This document shows, piece by piece, positions 36,460 through 46,944 of a stretch of 64,000 bases of DNA. Position 1 is the stretch's first letter, and every line of letters begins with the position of its first letter. The notes under the pieces are model-generated. The model searched no databases and was not told the origin of the DNA. It saw only the letters and a list, made by a program, of their open reading frames with translations. This DNA comes from Xyrauchen texanus. Its lineage: Eukaryota; Chordata; Actinopteri; Cypriniformes; Catostomidae. The stretch lies in NCBI RefSeq assembly GCF_025860055.1, contig NC_068294.1, positions 8,560,827-8,624,826 on the forward strand, in the 5' to 3' direction. Made by a program: the position numbers and the translations under genes.

Positions 36460-36637
36460 AAAGTGAAAACCTGTCTGGCATTCGCTCACCCGCTCCCTTT
36501 ATACCCGTATGTCTGCCAACTTGACATTGGACTTTTCTCAAGTTCAAGTTCAGAGGTACATGAGGCTCTCAGAAGAGACCCCTATGTGTCACTACAATCA
36601 ACACAATGTCGAGTGAGTGACAGAAGGGGAACTGTTT
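36460..36637. repeat. Lone DIRS terminal repeat fragment
   Basis: CGCTCCCTTTATACCCGTATG, CTGCCAACTTGACATTGG and GTCGAGTGAGTGACAGAAGG match the right inverted terminal repeat of the DIRS element at 3500-3655. No DIRS coding sequence lies next to it, so it is a solo end or truncated copy. Confidence 0.75.
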
Positions 36638-36975
36638 GTCAAGTAATTTCATGCTTTAATTGCAAACTTGCAAGGTTGTTGTCTGTATTTTTTACTTAAA
36701 AAGGCCTTAAGCCTACTGAACATTTCAATGACACAAGAACTGTGTGTTTTTTACTATATGCTGTTGATTTTAATGCCATGCAGATCACCCTCACATCATA
36801 TAATGGTTATGAATGAAGTGACTTATGGAAGGTTCTTGAAAGGTATTTGAATATGTGGTATGTGGCTTTCTGCATTCATTGTCCTGAACAGCCAAGAATC
36901 CATCGTCGTTGAGTGAAGTGTGCCTGGAACCGATATATAGTATTCAATCCAGAATCCATTTGAAACATTTAAAGA

Positions 36976-36978
<3 letters not shown>
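36638..36978. other. Intronic sequence, nothing recognised
   Basis: No supported feature. Confidence 0.4.

Positions 36979-37037
<59 letters not shown>
36979..37037. repeat. (AT)n microsatellite
   Basis: Pure AT tract directly abutting the left end of the nested Tc1-like element. Confidence 0.95.
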
Positions 37038-37041
<4 letters not shown>

Positions 37042-37316
37042 CACGACTGGCAGTCAAAAGTTTGGAATATTGTACAGATTTTGCTCTTATGGAAAGAAAT
37101 TGGTACTTTTATTCACCAGTGACATTCAGCTGATCATAATGTATAGTCAAGACATGAAAAATTACTATTACAATATGAAAAATGTAAACTACATCAAAGA
37201 GTTCTAATAAAAAAAATCCTCCATGTGCATCAATGACAGCTTTGCAGATCGTTGTTATTCTAGCTGTCAGTTTGTCCAGATACTCAGGTGACTTTTTACC
37301 CCACACTTCCTGTAGC

Positions 37317-37555
37317 CATAGGCGGAAATCTCGGGGGGGTCAGGACCCCCCATCTGAGGGTTGTCCCCCCCTTAAATATCATTAAAATATGTGTATTGTA
37401 AATAATATAATGATATATTCTTAAAATAATTGTTTAAGAAATAAAATAATACAAATGCAAACGGGGAAACAACAAAAAAACCCCTTCAAAAATTGCTCTT
37501 GAGAATTGTTATGTTTATTGTCCCCCCCAACATTTTGATGAAATTTTCGCCCCTG
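37317..37555. mobile_element. hAT-type MITE with 8-bp target duplication
   Basis: The 239-bp insert is flanked by CCTGTAGC at 37309-37316 and 37556-37563. Its left end CATAGGCGGAAATCTC and right end GAAATTTTCGCCCCTG are inverted with four mismatches over 16 bp. An 8-bp duplication and CAGGGGCG-like termini are the hAT signature. No coding capacity. Confidence 0.85.
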
Positions 37556-37563
37556 CCTGTAGC

Positions 37564-38110
37564 ACTTGACATAGATGTGACTGTCTTGTTGGGCACTTCT
37601 CACGCACTTTACAATCTAGCTGATCCCACAAAAGCTCAATGGGGTTCAGATCCATAACACTCTTTTCCAATTATCTGTTGTCCAATGTCTGTTTCTTTGC
37701 CAACTCTAAACTTTACTTTTTGTTTTTCTGTTTCAAAAGTAGCTTTTTCTTTTGTAATTCTTCCCATAAGGCCTGCTCCCCTGAGTCTTCTCTTTACTGT
37801 TTACAAGAAACTGGTGTTGAGAGGGTAGAATTCAATGAAGCTGTCAGCTGAGGACATGTGAGGTGTCTATTTCTCAAACTAGAGACTCTGATGCACTTAT
37901 CCTCTTGTTTAGTTGTACATCTGGTCTTCCACATCTCTTTCTGTCCTTGTTTGTCTTTGAAGACTGTAGTGTACACCTTTGTATGAAATCTTCATTTTCT
38001 TTTGGGCAATTTCAAGCATTGTATATAGCATTCATTCCTCAAAACAATTATTGACTGACGAGTTTCTAGAGAAAGCTGTTTCTTCTTGACCATTTTTGAC
38101 CAAATTTTGA
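37564..38110 (-). pseudogene. Tc1-like transposase relic in the nested element
   Basis: Read on the minus strand, 37976-37794 gives an open stretch with RVSSLRNRHLTCPQL, typical of the DNA-binding part of Tc1-like transposases. Downstream (about 37760-37570), degraded sequence runs towards the first aspartate region in shifted frames. No complete DDE triad can be read. The hAT-type MITE at 37317 cuts further into the element. Confidence 0.65.
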
Positions 38111-38175
38111 CCTTAATACATGCCAGTCTATTGCATTCTGTGGCAACTCAAAAACAAATACAAAGACAATGCTAA

Positions 38176-38840
38176 AGGGGACCTATTATGCAAAAGTCAC
38201 TTTTACATGGTTTGAACATAAATGTGTGTTGCCAGCGTGTGTACAAACCACCCTATAATGATAAAAATCCACTCAGTTTTTTTTTAATCCCCATTAATCA
38301 TAAGTACTGTCTCAGAACAAGCCGTTTGCAGATTCTGTTCAAAGTGACGTCACTTTGTACAGGCCCTGCCCACGACTGTTGACGGACACTACAGACGGAC
38401 ATGTTTGTTTGTGTGTGTTGTTTCATTATAGCGCCTATGAACATTGTAACAGTATTTGTGTGTGTGTGTTGCTTCCTTGGTCATTCTCAAAGTTGTTACT
38501 TCTGACAGAGTCTCTCCCTCATCGGTGTCTGTCTCCGGTTCAAACATATAGGGCTGAACACCACTATTTTAGCTGTCAGTCATATTGCTTATGATGTCTA
38601 GTTATCCGAAACAGAGATGTCAAAATTCCGCCCTATTCTGGTTCCGGGCAGGGAGCACCAGTTCATTTGCATTTAAAGACGCACATACACACAAAAACAG
38701 CTTGTCCAACAGTCCTCCCAAAAATTGCCATTTTCAACATAAATGATCCGTTGGGTATTTGGAACTGAAACCTCAGACACATTCTAGTGACACCAAAGAT
38801 TTAAATTACATCTTGTGAAAAGGGGAATAATAAGTGCCCT
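38176..38840. mobile_element. TTAA MITE, about 665 bp
   Basis: Begins AGGGGACCTATTATG and ends AATAATAAGTGCCCT, imperfect inverted termini bounded by CTAA (38172-38175, one base from TTAA) and TTAA (38841-38844). The body has the TATAATGATAAAAATCCAC and TTACATCTTGTGAAAAGGGG blocks of an element very common in fish. No transposase. Confidence 0.8.
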
Positions 38841-38893
38841 TTAAGCATTATTTATCAAACCAAATAGCTTTGAACTGTGTTTGATATAATGGC

Positions 38894-39260
38894 TGTTACG
38901 ATCCCTGGTTGTCTGCCCTGTGTTTTCCGTGTTGCCATCACCATGATTCCCGATCTTCATCACTGTGCCATTGTTCTCACCTGATTGTCGTTTGTTATCA
39001 TCATGTCTCTGTGTATTTAAACCCCGCTGTTCCTCCATTCCCTTGTCGTTCGTTGTTCTGACTGTTTTGTTGTTTTGGAAGGTCCTGATGTTTGCTCTGT
39101 TTCCTGTCTTGCCGTGTTTTTCCAGTCCATGTTCCTTCGATGTTTTAGTTTCAGTTTTCCCATCGTGGTTGTTTGTTCCTGTCTGTTTATTTTCACCATT
39201 GTTCAATAAACCGCGTGTAGATCCAAACTCCCCGTTTGCCTCCGCCTTCTTGCCATAACA
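38894..39260 (+). repeat. 5' LTR, 367 bp
   Basis: Starts TGTTACGATCCCTGG and ends TTGCCATAACA. AATAAA at about 39205 is a likely polyadenylation signal. It matches the 3' LTR apart from an indel of about 31 bp and scattered changes. Confidence 0.92.
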
Positions 39261-39277
39261 GAACGAACGACCAAAAT

Positions 39278-40690
39278 ATGGATCTAGCGGTTCTTCAAGC
39301 AAACTGCCGTCTGCTCAGCTTGATGCAGGAAAACCGTCCGGTGGAGGACCACGTCCACGATTTCCTCGAACTAGCGAGTGCCACGGACTTCCCAGACTCC
39401 TCCCTGGTAGTTTTTTCCAGGCCAACCTGAACAGCTCGCTCAAGGAGCGGTTGCCACCGGTGACGCGCGTCTGGACGAAGTTATTGAGGAGACTCTGCTG
39501 GCCTGCGGTTCGCCATTCACTGTGGGCGTCGTCGAGGAGGACCCTGCCTCTCCTCCCACAGTGGTGATCCCCCATTTGTCCATGGCTCGTCCCTTCACGC
39601 CTGCCCCGCCTGTCAGCGAGCCAACCCCCACGCCTGCCTTGGTCAAAGAGCCAGCGCTGCCAGCTTCGTCCACCCAGGAGGAGGAGAAGAAAGGCTTCCA
39701 CTCCGCAGTTCACGCCTGCCACAGTCAGTGAGCCAGAGCCAACGACTGCCACGGTCAGCGAGCCAGAGCCAATGCCTGCCATGGTCAGCGAGCCAGGACC
39801 TACGCCAGCCACGGTCAGTGAGCCGGTGCCTGCAGCCCCGACCGTCAGTGAGCCAGTGCCTGCAACCCCGACCGTCAGTGAGCCAGTGCTCTGCCTCCCG
39901 AGCCTCCCAGGGCTCCGCTTCTCAAGCCTCCCAGGGCTCTGCCACCCAGGGCTCCACCTCTCGAGCCTTCCAGGGCTCCGCCTCTCGAGCCTCCCAGTGC
40001 TCCATCTCTCGAGCCTCCCAGTGCTCCGCCCCCTGAACATGCCACGGCTCCGCCTCCTGAGCCTCCCTCAGCTCCGCCTCCAGAGCCTTCCACGGCTCCG
40101 CCGACCACGGCTCCGCCTCCAGAGCCTCCCATGGCTCCACCTTCCACGTCTCCGCCTCCAGTGCCTCCCTTAGCTCCGCCTCCTGAGTCTGCTATGAGGT
40201 CGCCTCCCTCAGCTCCGCCTCCTGAGCCTCCCCGGCTACACCTCCTGAGCCTTCCACGGCTCCGCCTCCTGAGCCACCCATGGCTGTGGTCCTGAGGCCA
40301 ACTCCCAGACCTTCCAAACCTGTCCTGTGGTCGACTCCCAGGCCTACAGACCCTGTCCCTGTCCTGTGGCTGCCTCCCAGGCCTCCTGACCCTGTCCTTG
40401 CCCTGTGGCCATCTCCCAGGCCTCCTGATCCTGTCCTTGCTCTGTGGCCAGCTCCCAGGCCTCCTGAACCTGTCCCTGCCGTGTCCGCCTCCAGGGCCTC
40501 CTGAACCTGTCCTTGCCCCGTGGCCAGCTCCCAGGCCACCTGACCCAGTCCCCGTCTTGTGCTCCCCGTGGACTGCCTGTCTGCCCCTTGTGCCCCCTTG
40601 GACTGTCTGGTTGCCCCTTGTGCCCCCTTGGACTGTCTGGTTTCCCCGTGTGCTCTCCTTGGTCTGCCTGCCCCCCCCTCATTCCTTGGA
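39278..40690 (+). pseudogene. Gag-like start followed by proline-rich repeat region
   Basis: An ATG at 39278, 18 bases after the LTR, opens MDLAVLQANCRLLSL with VEDHVHDFLELA, resembling the Gag-like starts of some fish LTR elements. The frame breaks in a T-run at about 39410. Later segments in three different frames are proline-rich: TVSEPEPxPA-type repeats (about 39720-39890), SLPGLRxS-type repeats (about 39890-40040) and about 13-residue LWPxPRPPDPV repeats (about 40320-40540). Triplet-phased repeats in shifting frames suggest a once-longer proline-rich reading frame. No enzyme domain is present. It is not collagen, since glycine is not periodic. Confidence 0.55.
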
Positions 40691-40768
40691 CGATTTTGTT
40701 TTGTTTTTTGTGTATTTTTTTTGTTCTGATTCAGGAGCGTCTGGAATCCGCTCCTCAGAGGGGCGTTA

Positions 40769-41104
40769 TGTTACGATCCCTGGTTGTCTGCCCCGTGTTT
40801 TCTGTGTCACCGTCACCATGATTCCCGATCTTCATCATTGTGTCATTGTTCTCGCCTGATTGTCGTTTGTTATCATCATGTCTCTGTGTATTTAAACCCC
40901 GCTGTTCCTCCATTCCCTTGTCGTTCATTGTTCTGACTGTTTTGTTGTTTTGGAAGGTCCTGATGTTTGCTCTGTTTCCTGTCTTGCCGTGTTCATCCTG
41001 CCGTGTTTTTCCCATCGTGTTCCTGTCTGTTTATTTTCACCATTGTTCAATAAACCGCGTGTAGATACAAACTCCCCGTTTGCCTCCGCCTTCTTGCCAT
41101 AACA
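40769..41104 (+). repeat. 3' LTR, 336 bp
   Basis: Direct copy of 38894-39260 with a replacement/deletion of about 31 bp after GTCTTGCCGTGTT. A short purine run (CAGAGGGGCG, about 40756-40765) just before it may be the polypurine tract. Confidence 0.92.
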
Positions 41105-41361
41105 ATGGCAAGTGATTTTCTATTACCAAATTAGCAATTTAGCATGATTACGCAAGGATAAGATGTTGGAGTGATGGCTGCTGGAAATGGGGTCTGTCTA
41201 GATTTGATAAAAAATGACTTTTTCAAATAGTGATGGTGCTGTTTTGTACATCAGTAATGTCCTGACTGTACTTTGTGATCAGTTGAATGCCACTTTGGTG
41301 AATTAAAGTAACAATTTCCTTTTGAAACAGTAAAATCTGTACATTATTTCAAACTTTTGGA

Positions 41362-43736
41362 ACTTTTTAGAATGACAAGGTTTAAAACATTGCCAAATAC
41401 AGCTAATTGTTAGCGCTTGCTGTTTCTGTCATATACATTTATGTATATCAGCAACCATTTGATGCATGTTATACATTTTCACACTGTGAAAATAGCTTGT
41501 ATTTGAGCAAAATATGTATTATGGAGTGATATGTATTGTGGTGTGACTTTAATTTGACTGGTGTTTCCTGTTCTTTCTGACAACAAAGCACTTGAACGCA
41601 ATGTATTCGTAATTACGACTTCCAAAGTGGCAATTAGGATAATCTGATTTACCTAAAAATGTGCAAATTGTTTTGTCATTATATACACACCCTCATGTTG
41701 TTTCAACCACATGTTATTTTCTTAGTTCCGTGACACTGCTTTTTTTTTTTTTATGTATATTCCATCAGGGATGGTCAGAGATGAATAATCAATCAAATGG
41801 TCATTGTAACCCTGCTTTTACAATCAGTATGTAAGCTTGCACAATCAATTCTCTCTGTCTCTCTCTTTCTCACTCTCTACACACCTTCTCAGTTTTCGGG
41901 TGAGGAACGAGGTGTTCACTGACGCTGCTGTTAGACTTTGCTCTGGAATCAATGGGTTAGGTGTTTAGAGGTGTAAATGATAGCCAGTCCTCTCTGTCTG
42001 AACTTATTTGGCAGCAAAACCAAATGTCTGACATGCTTAGCGCCGCGTGATCTGGCTGCATTTCACAAGTACCATAACATGGATGTAAATATGTTCCAAA
42101 GGTCACCCTGAACAGGAAGCACTGTCAATCTGGGCTCCTGGTTCCCGAAGCTCTGCATATGTACTTAGAAATAGGAGAAACCATAGTTAGTTGTCACACT
42201 TTTTACTCTTAGAGTTTATTTTCAGAAAGTCAATTTTTCTATAGGCTTAAGTTTCTAGAATACTCAATTCTGATTAGTGAATGGCTCCATCTAGTGGTCT
42301 GATATTTATAAGTAACAACTGCACATCTGTGTTTAAGTCATATATACCTAAATTATACAGCACTATATATACCACTTCAGCACGTAAACATAACATACAC
42401 AACACATTACAGTTTAAATCATCTTGCATTGCCTTGCAGGACAGTGAAAGATGCATTTAATAGGTCCTGATTTTCTTCTCTCACCCTCTGTGCATAACAA
42501 GCTGTCTTACATTATATTAACTATGCTGATGAAAGTGGTTTGGAAATTTTTTCAGTTGCTATAGCTTACTCTTCTTCTGACCGGAACTACATGTGCATTC
42601 AACGGTTTGAACCAAATGCATTCCAGCCAGTCAGAATCAAGAATTTTCAAGTATTTGAAAATACCATGGTATAATTAAAAAATATGATGTATTGGAATTT
42701 TAGTTAAGAGAATTCACAAAAATTATTCTAATTTAAGACTAGATGTTGAACTAGATGTTTGAAACCAACATACAAAACCAATGATGGCAACTTATCCACA
42801 TATGTTTGCATAAAATATAATCCCAGTTTAGGACAGAACATTGAGCCCTATAATTCTTGCAGATAAACAAAAACCATGTTCCACAGATTCTGAGTCCAAC
42901 ATGTTTTGTCAATGAACAGCTAAAGGGACAGCTAGCTTAAAAGGATACTTTGAGGTTATTATTGCCACAGATTAATGTTGTGGTTAGCAGGCATGGTTAA
43001 ACAGAATTTTTCCTGAAATTGGAATAATACAATCTTGGCTCGTGCTACAGTGATTTTCACGTCAGTAATAAAACCTGCTGAAAATATTTCCGGTCCACCA
43101 AAACCTGAGCCTGTGGTTTACAGTCCTCAGAATTCAATTTAAGGATAACATCCAGCAGTACTGCTCAGTTTAAAACATACAGCGCTCCTGTTACAAAGGT
43201 CTTTCATCTCAGACTGTGTGAGTTTGTCAACAATATAAAAAAAAATGAGAAATCAAGAAACACTTTTTCTGTGGAGGTGTTTTTACAGAGTTTGAAAAAT
43301 GATTCTTCTGGTTTGAGGGTGCTTTTGAGACCTTCTCTAGCCAGCTGAAGTTGTTTTTGAGCATGGTCATTTGGGCTAGAGTTTTGCCTTGACTGTATTC
43401 AATGGAGCACCACAGTAATTTGGGAATCAAGACCACATGAACAAGTACCTTTTTGTGGTTAACTCCTCACAGGGACACATGTGTTTAAGACTAGACACCA
43501 CAAATTCCTCTCACCTGTTAGTGGAGTGCTGACATTTAGGTGAATGGAAGGTGTAGTCACCTTGTTTACACAATTCATATCAACTGTCAACCTACTAGGT
43601 AAATTTAAAGAGGAAAGTGCTTAAACCAGGGGTGCTCACACTTCTATGGCATGAGATGTACTATTTCATAATGTCATTATAGTAAGTTCTGCCATGTATT
43701 GTAGGCAGTGATGTCACGATACAATAAATGTGTATG
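41362..43736. other. Intronic sequence; one possible repeat end
   Basis: CCAGGGGTGCTCACACTT at about 43627 resembles the terminus of a hAT-like fish repeat; no partner was found. No gene seen. Confidence 0.4.
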
Positions 43737-44000
43737 TAACAGGTAAAGGTTGGGCAAGGAGGAGGCGGGAACCTGCTGAACACTAAACATAAAGTTTTAA
43801 TGAGAAACTCAACTTAAAACAAGCGTAAACACACACAGACACATATACAACGTGGCCGCCTGCGTCTCTCTCTCTCCAACGGTGATCTCCAGCTGCCCTT
43901 TATCTCGCTCTCCCGCTGATCAGCTGATTCAGCGCCGGCCGTGCTCCATCACTGCCCGGCCACGCCCTCCTTCTCCTCACAGTTTACCAGTGAAATTTGA
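43737..44000. repeat. LTR-like GC-rich fragment
   Basis: GTAACAGGTAAAGGTTGGGC, followed by GGCAAGGAGGAGGCGG and a GC-rich end (CATCACTGCCCGGCCACGCC), resembles dispersed fish LTR copies. No matching LTR or target duplication in the window. Confidence 0.4.
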
Positions 44001-44098
44001 CAATTCTCGATACCAAAACGAATACAAACTCATTTGTTAATTAGGTAAACATTGTTTTTTATGTTCAGAGAATGAAGACTTCCGTCAGTTGGGGGTGA

Positions 44099-44288
44099 AT
44101 TTCCGAAACGTAGGATCGCAAGGGGAAGGGTCCTTAATATTCATAAGGAAAGTGATACCTGATTGGTCAAATAATATAAAACCCAACACTAACCCTACCC
44201 ATAAACCTAACGCTATCCAAGCAGGTGTAGTTTTGCTCATCAATATGAATATTGGCAGTCTTCCCCTGCCATCCTGTGTTTCGGAAAT
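44099..44288. mobile_element. Short MITE with 28-bp TIRs
   Basis: Left ATTTCCGAAACG, then AGGATCGCAAGGGGAAG; right CTTCCCCTGCCATCCT, then GTGTTTCGGAAAT. These are inverted over about 28 bp with about four mismatches. No target duplication was recognised. Confidence 0.65.
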
Positions 44289-44383
44289 CCGTGCATGGGG
44301 GAGACGAAATAAGGAAACGAAATGTGATCTTCAAGATTATCGTTATTTGTGTAGTGTATATCCCTTTCCCTTTTGAATTCTTA

Positions 44384-44797
44384 AGAATTCGTCACAATTA
44401 TACGAAGTTGTGAATTCATACCAATTCGTGCAATTTAATTCGTATGAAATCTTACGTGTTATGAGAGCCAATGAGAGATGCTTCCCTCGTGTCCTTGTAT
44501 TTTCCGATGTTGCGTTTGTTATATGTTAGTCCAAAACTGTGTTTTTGTTACTTTAAACTCTATCCTAAACCCCATCCCTAAACCTAACCATCAATTGTAT
44601 CATATTACCCTACCCAGAGTGTAAACATAACCATGATATTAATGTTAAGAGCACAAATGTGTAATAGGGAAAAAAGTGACACTTCCGGGTTCTGAATGCG
44701 TATTGTGAAGCGCATGTGATTGGTTGTTGTTTTCATCCGAATGAAGTCGTATGAATTGGTACAAATTCACCACTTACTAGTATTGTGACGAATTCTC
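44384..44797. mobile_element. Inverted-repeat element, about 414 bp
   Basis: GAATTCGTCACAAT (44385-44398) faces ATTGTGACGAATTC (44782-44795), a perfect inverted 14-mer, with a second matched block (GTGAATTCATACCAATTC against GAATTGGTACAAATTCAC) just inside. No coding capacity, so a MITE-like element. Confidence 0.65.
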
Positions 44798-46520
44798 ATG
44801 AGAAAGTGTTGGTTAATACTCTGTTGAGTTTTAAATGAACAAAACCTCCCTACCCTAAACCTTAATCCTCAACCTTAACGATAGTGTCATGAAACGCAAA
44901 TGTGAGATGAAAAACGCAATTGCTGAAGGCATTAACCACGTCATTTTGTGGTGTTCTATGACACTTTTTAAAAGAGTGCAAAGGCTTTTGTGATCTGGTC
45001 AAAGCACTCTAGCAAAATAAACTTCTGATCAAGACCCAGATGAGTAATTCAGTGAAGTTCAAACTCTTTGAAGGTCCTTGCTGTTTGACATAAAATGTAC
45101 ATTTTGCCACATGGCAATTGAGAAGTGAGACAAAGATCTTAACCGATATCAAGAAACAACATGGTGGTCACATTGGTTATTTTCAGATAAGTGAGCATCA
45201 TTATGGAACTCAAAGTGTTTTTTGAAAACATGTACAGGCAAAATCTGACAGAATTTTGACAGAATTTTCCTTTTTGGGTGAACTATCTCTTTTGGTCATG
45301 CTGATTTTTGTAGCATAGTTGCTGGTCAACCAGCCAATGGCCAACTTGGACAAGATAATGTCCATAGACCAGCAACCATGTTCCAAAACACAACTATCCT
45401 CTTCAAATAAGCAGCTACTTGTGAACCTGATATTTTACCCTACACAAACCTCCTGGATTAGCCGACCAGAGAAGATTTGAAATGTAAACCAATCCATGTA
45501 CTGGGGGTGGCAGTATTGGCCCCAGGGGTGCTTGGTCACGCTGCGTCCAACAGAGCATGAGTCTGAACCTCCTCTCACCCTTATACGTTCGATGTTGACT
45601 GTAATAATCACTCACACTACTTGAAGAGCCACCCAATGAGTGTCTGGGGCCCCACATAGGAGCCGGCCCGCCTCATAAACACCAACACTTCCAGCGTCAA
45701 CAAACACATGGAAATGTTTTACTGGCAGGTGACTGGTGATGGAGGGCTGGAGTTTTTTATCTGAAGGTCAAGCGAGTTAAAACTCCATCACACATGGTCC
45801 ACTGCTAATGGCTTAAAACATACACATTTACATTATGGGCAAACCCAGACACTCACGCATGTGCATACAGCCAGATATAAATGCTAAGGGTGGATTCTCT
45901 ATGTTTTTCAGTACAACTTAAATTGTTATTTTTCTTTTTGTACAAAGCATTGGATGGGGTGTATTTAGAGGTTGTGAAATCTGCTTGTTTAGCTGTGATT
46001 TTACAATAAATATATGCAGATAGAATTGGTTACTCATTCCATATTTATTTAATCATACTTATCTAGTTCCAAACCCCACAGTTTGCTTTCTTCCACATTA
46101 AAATCATTGAAAGTTTTAGGGTTTGTGGTTAGAATTCATGGTTAGGTGTAGGTTGGGTTAGGCGTTAAACTTAGGAAAAATCATAATAATGTTGTTCGTT
46201 GGTTTATATATTTTTCTCTATGGGAGTAAAATCATTTTTTTTACAAGCCAACTTGTTAGATTTCTTTTGATTTCGCCATCTCGTACTAAATATTTTGACT
46301 TGTCTTGAGATCGGGTTGCATCAACATTGGCTCAACCAATGACGAGACTATTTGTTTTTCCTTCCGATGAACGGCAGATGGAGGAGTGTTTAGGAAACCT
46401 GTTTCTGTCATTGCAATTCCTTTGGTAACACTAGTGATGCAGAAATTTGACTTCAACTTTTGAAAATTTCTTCAAATGTGCTAATGTGTAAATGTGCTAA
46501 CAAACAATATTAATGAATTA
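44798..46520. other. Intronic sequence with repeat-like patches
   Basis: About 45310-45385 is rich in ACCAGC phrases similar to those around the LINE. TTTTTGGGTGAACTATCTCTTTT at about 45270 is the end motif of the family at 32970. No gene seen. Confidence 0.4.
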
Positions 46521-46534
46521 GGGATTTACCCAGA

Positions 46535-46645
46535 ATGAATTAATGAAAATCCATTCATTCATGTAATTATTTATTCACCATCATGTCATTACAAACATTT
46601 CTTTCTTCCATGGAACACAAAAGGAGAATTTTTAAGGAATGACTC
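46535..46645. repeat. Fragment of the 32.97-kb repeat family
   Basis: TTATTCACCATCATGTCATTAC and TTCTTCCATGGAACACAAAAGG match the family at 32970 and 49402. Confidence 0.55.
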
Positions 46646-46852
46646 GGTCCACTGTTTTTAATTGAGAAAATCCTTAATCTGTGAATCTTTCATTTAACAG
46701 CACATGCATGTTCAATTTACCAAATACCTCTTCTTTGTATACTAAGTATACAGTTTTTCAATTTGACACTAAAGCATAAAGGAAATCACAGGAAAGAAGG
46801 CACTTTATGTTTTAATGGTGGAATTATTATTATTTTTTTTTTACATAAAATA

Positions 46853-46853
46853 G

Positions 46854-46944
<91 letters not shown>
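46853..46944. repeat. (CT)n then (TA)n microsatellite
   Basis: About 79 bp of CT dinucleotides followed by a short TA run. Confidence 0.96.

Larger units (their letters stand above)
38894..41104 (+). mobile_element. Non-autonomous LTR retrotransposon, 2.2 kb
   Basis: Two direct LTRs (38894-39260 and 40769-41104) flank 1.5 kb of internal sequence, with an exact ATGGC target duplication at 38889-38893 and 41105-41109. The internal part has a short Gag-like start and proline-rich repeats but no protease, RT, RNase H or integrase, so movement would need enzymes supplied in trans. The 5-bp duplication and TG...CA ends fit Ty3/gypsy-type integration. Confidence 0.88.
37038..41361 (-). mobile_element. 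Tc1-like transposon carrying three nested insertions
   Basis: The ends are long terminal inverted repeats. The left one has GTCAAAAGTTTGGAATATTG, ACAGATTTTGCTC and GGTACTTTTATTCACCA; the right one carries the complements near 41285-41361. A minus-strand transposase relic lies between them. Inside are a 239-bp hAT-type MITE, a 665-bp TTAA MITE and a 2.2-kb LTR element. Removing these and their duplicated targets leaves about 1.2 kb, which suits a Tc1-like element. The host element must be older than all three insertions. Confidence 0.82.

Noticed and set aside
38841..39302. Minus-strand 153-residue frame
   Set aside because: Antisense reading of the LTR; the same antisense frame recurs at the other LTR.
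39728..40540. Proline-rich open frames as collagen-like or secreted host protein
   Set aside because: They lie between two LTRs with a 5-bp target duplication, change frame repeatedly and lack glycine periodicity.
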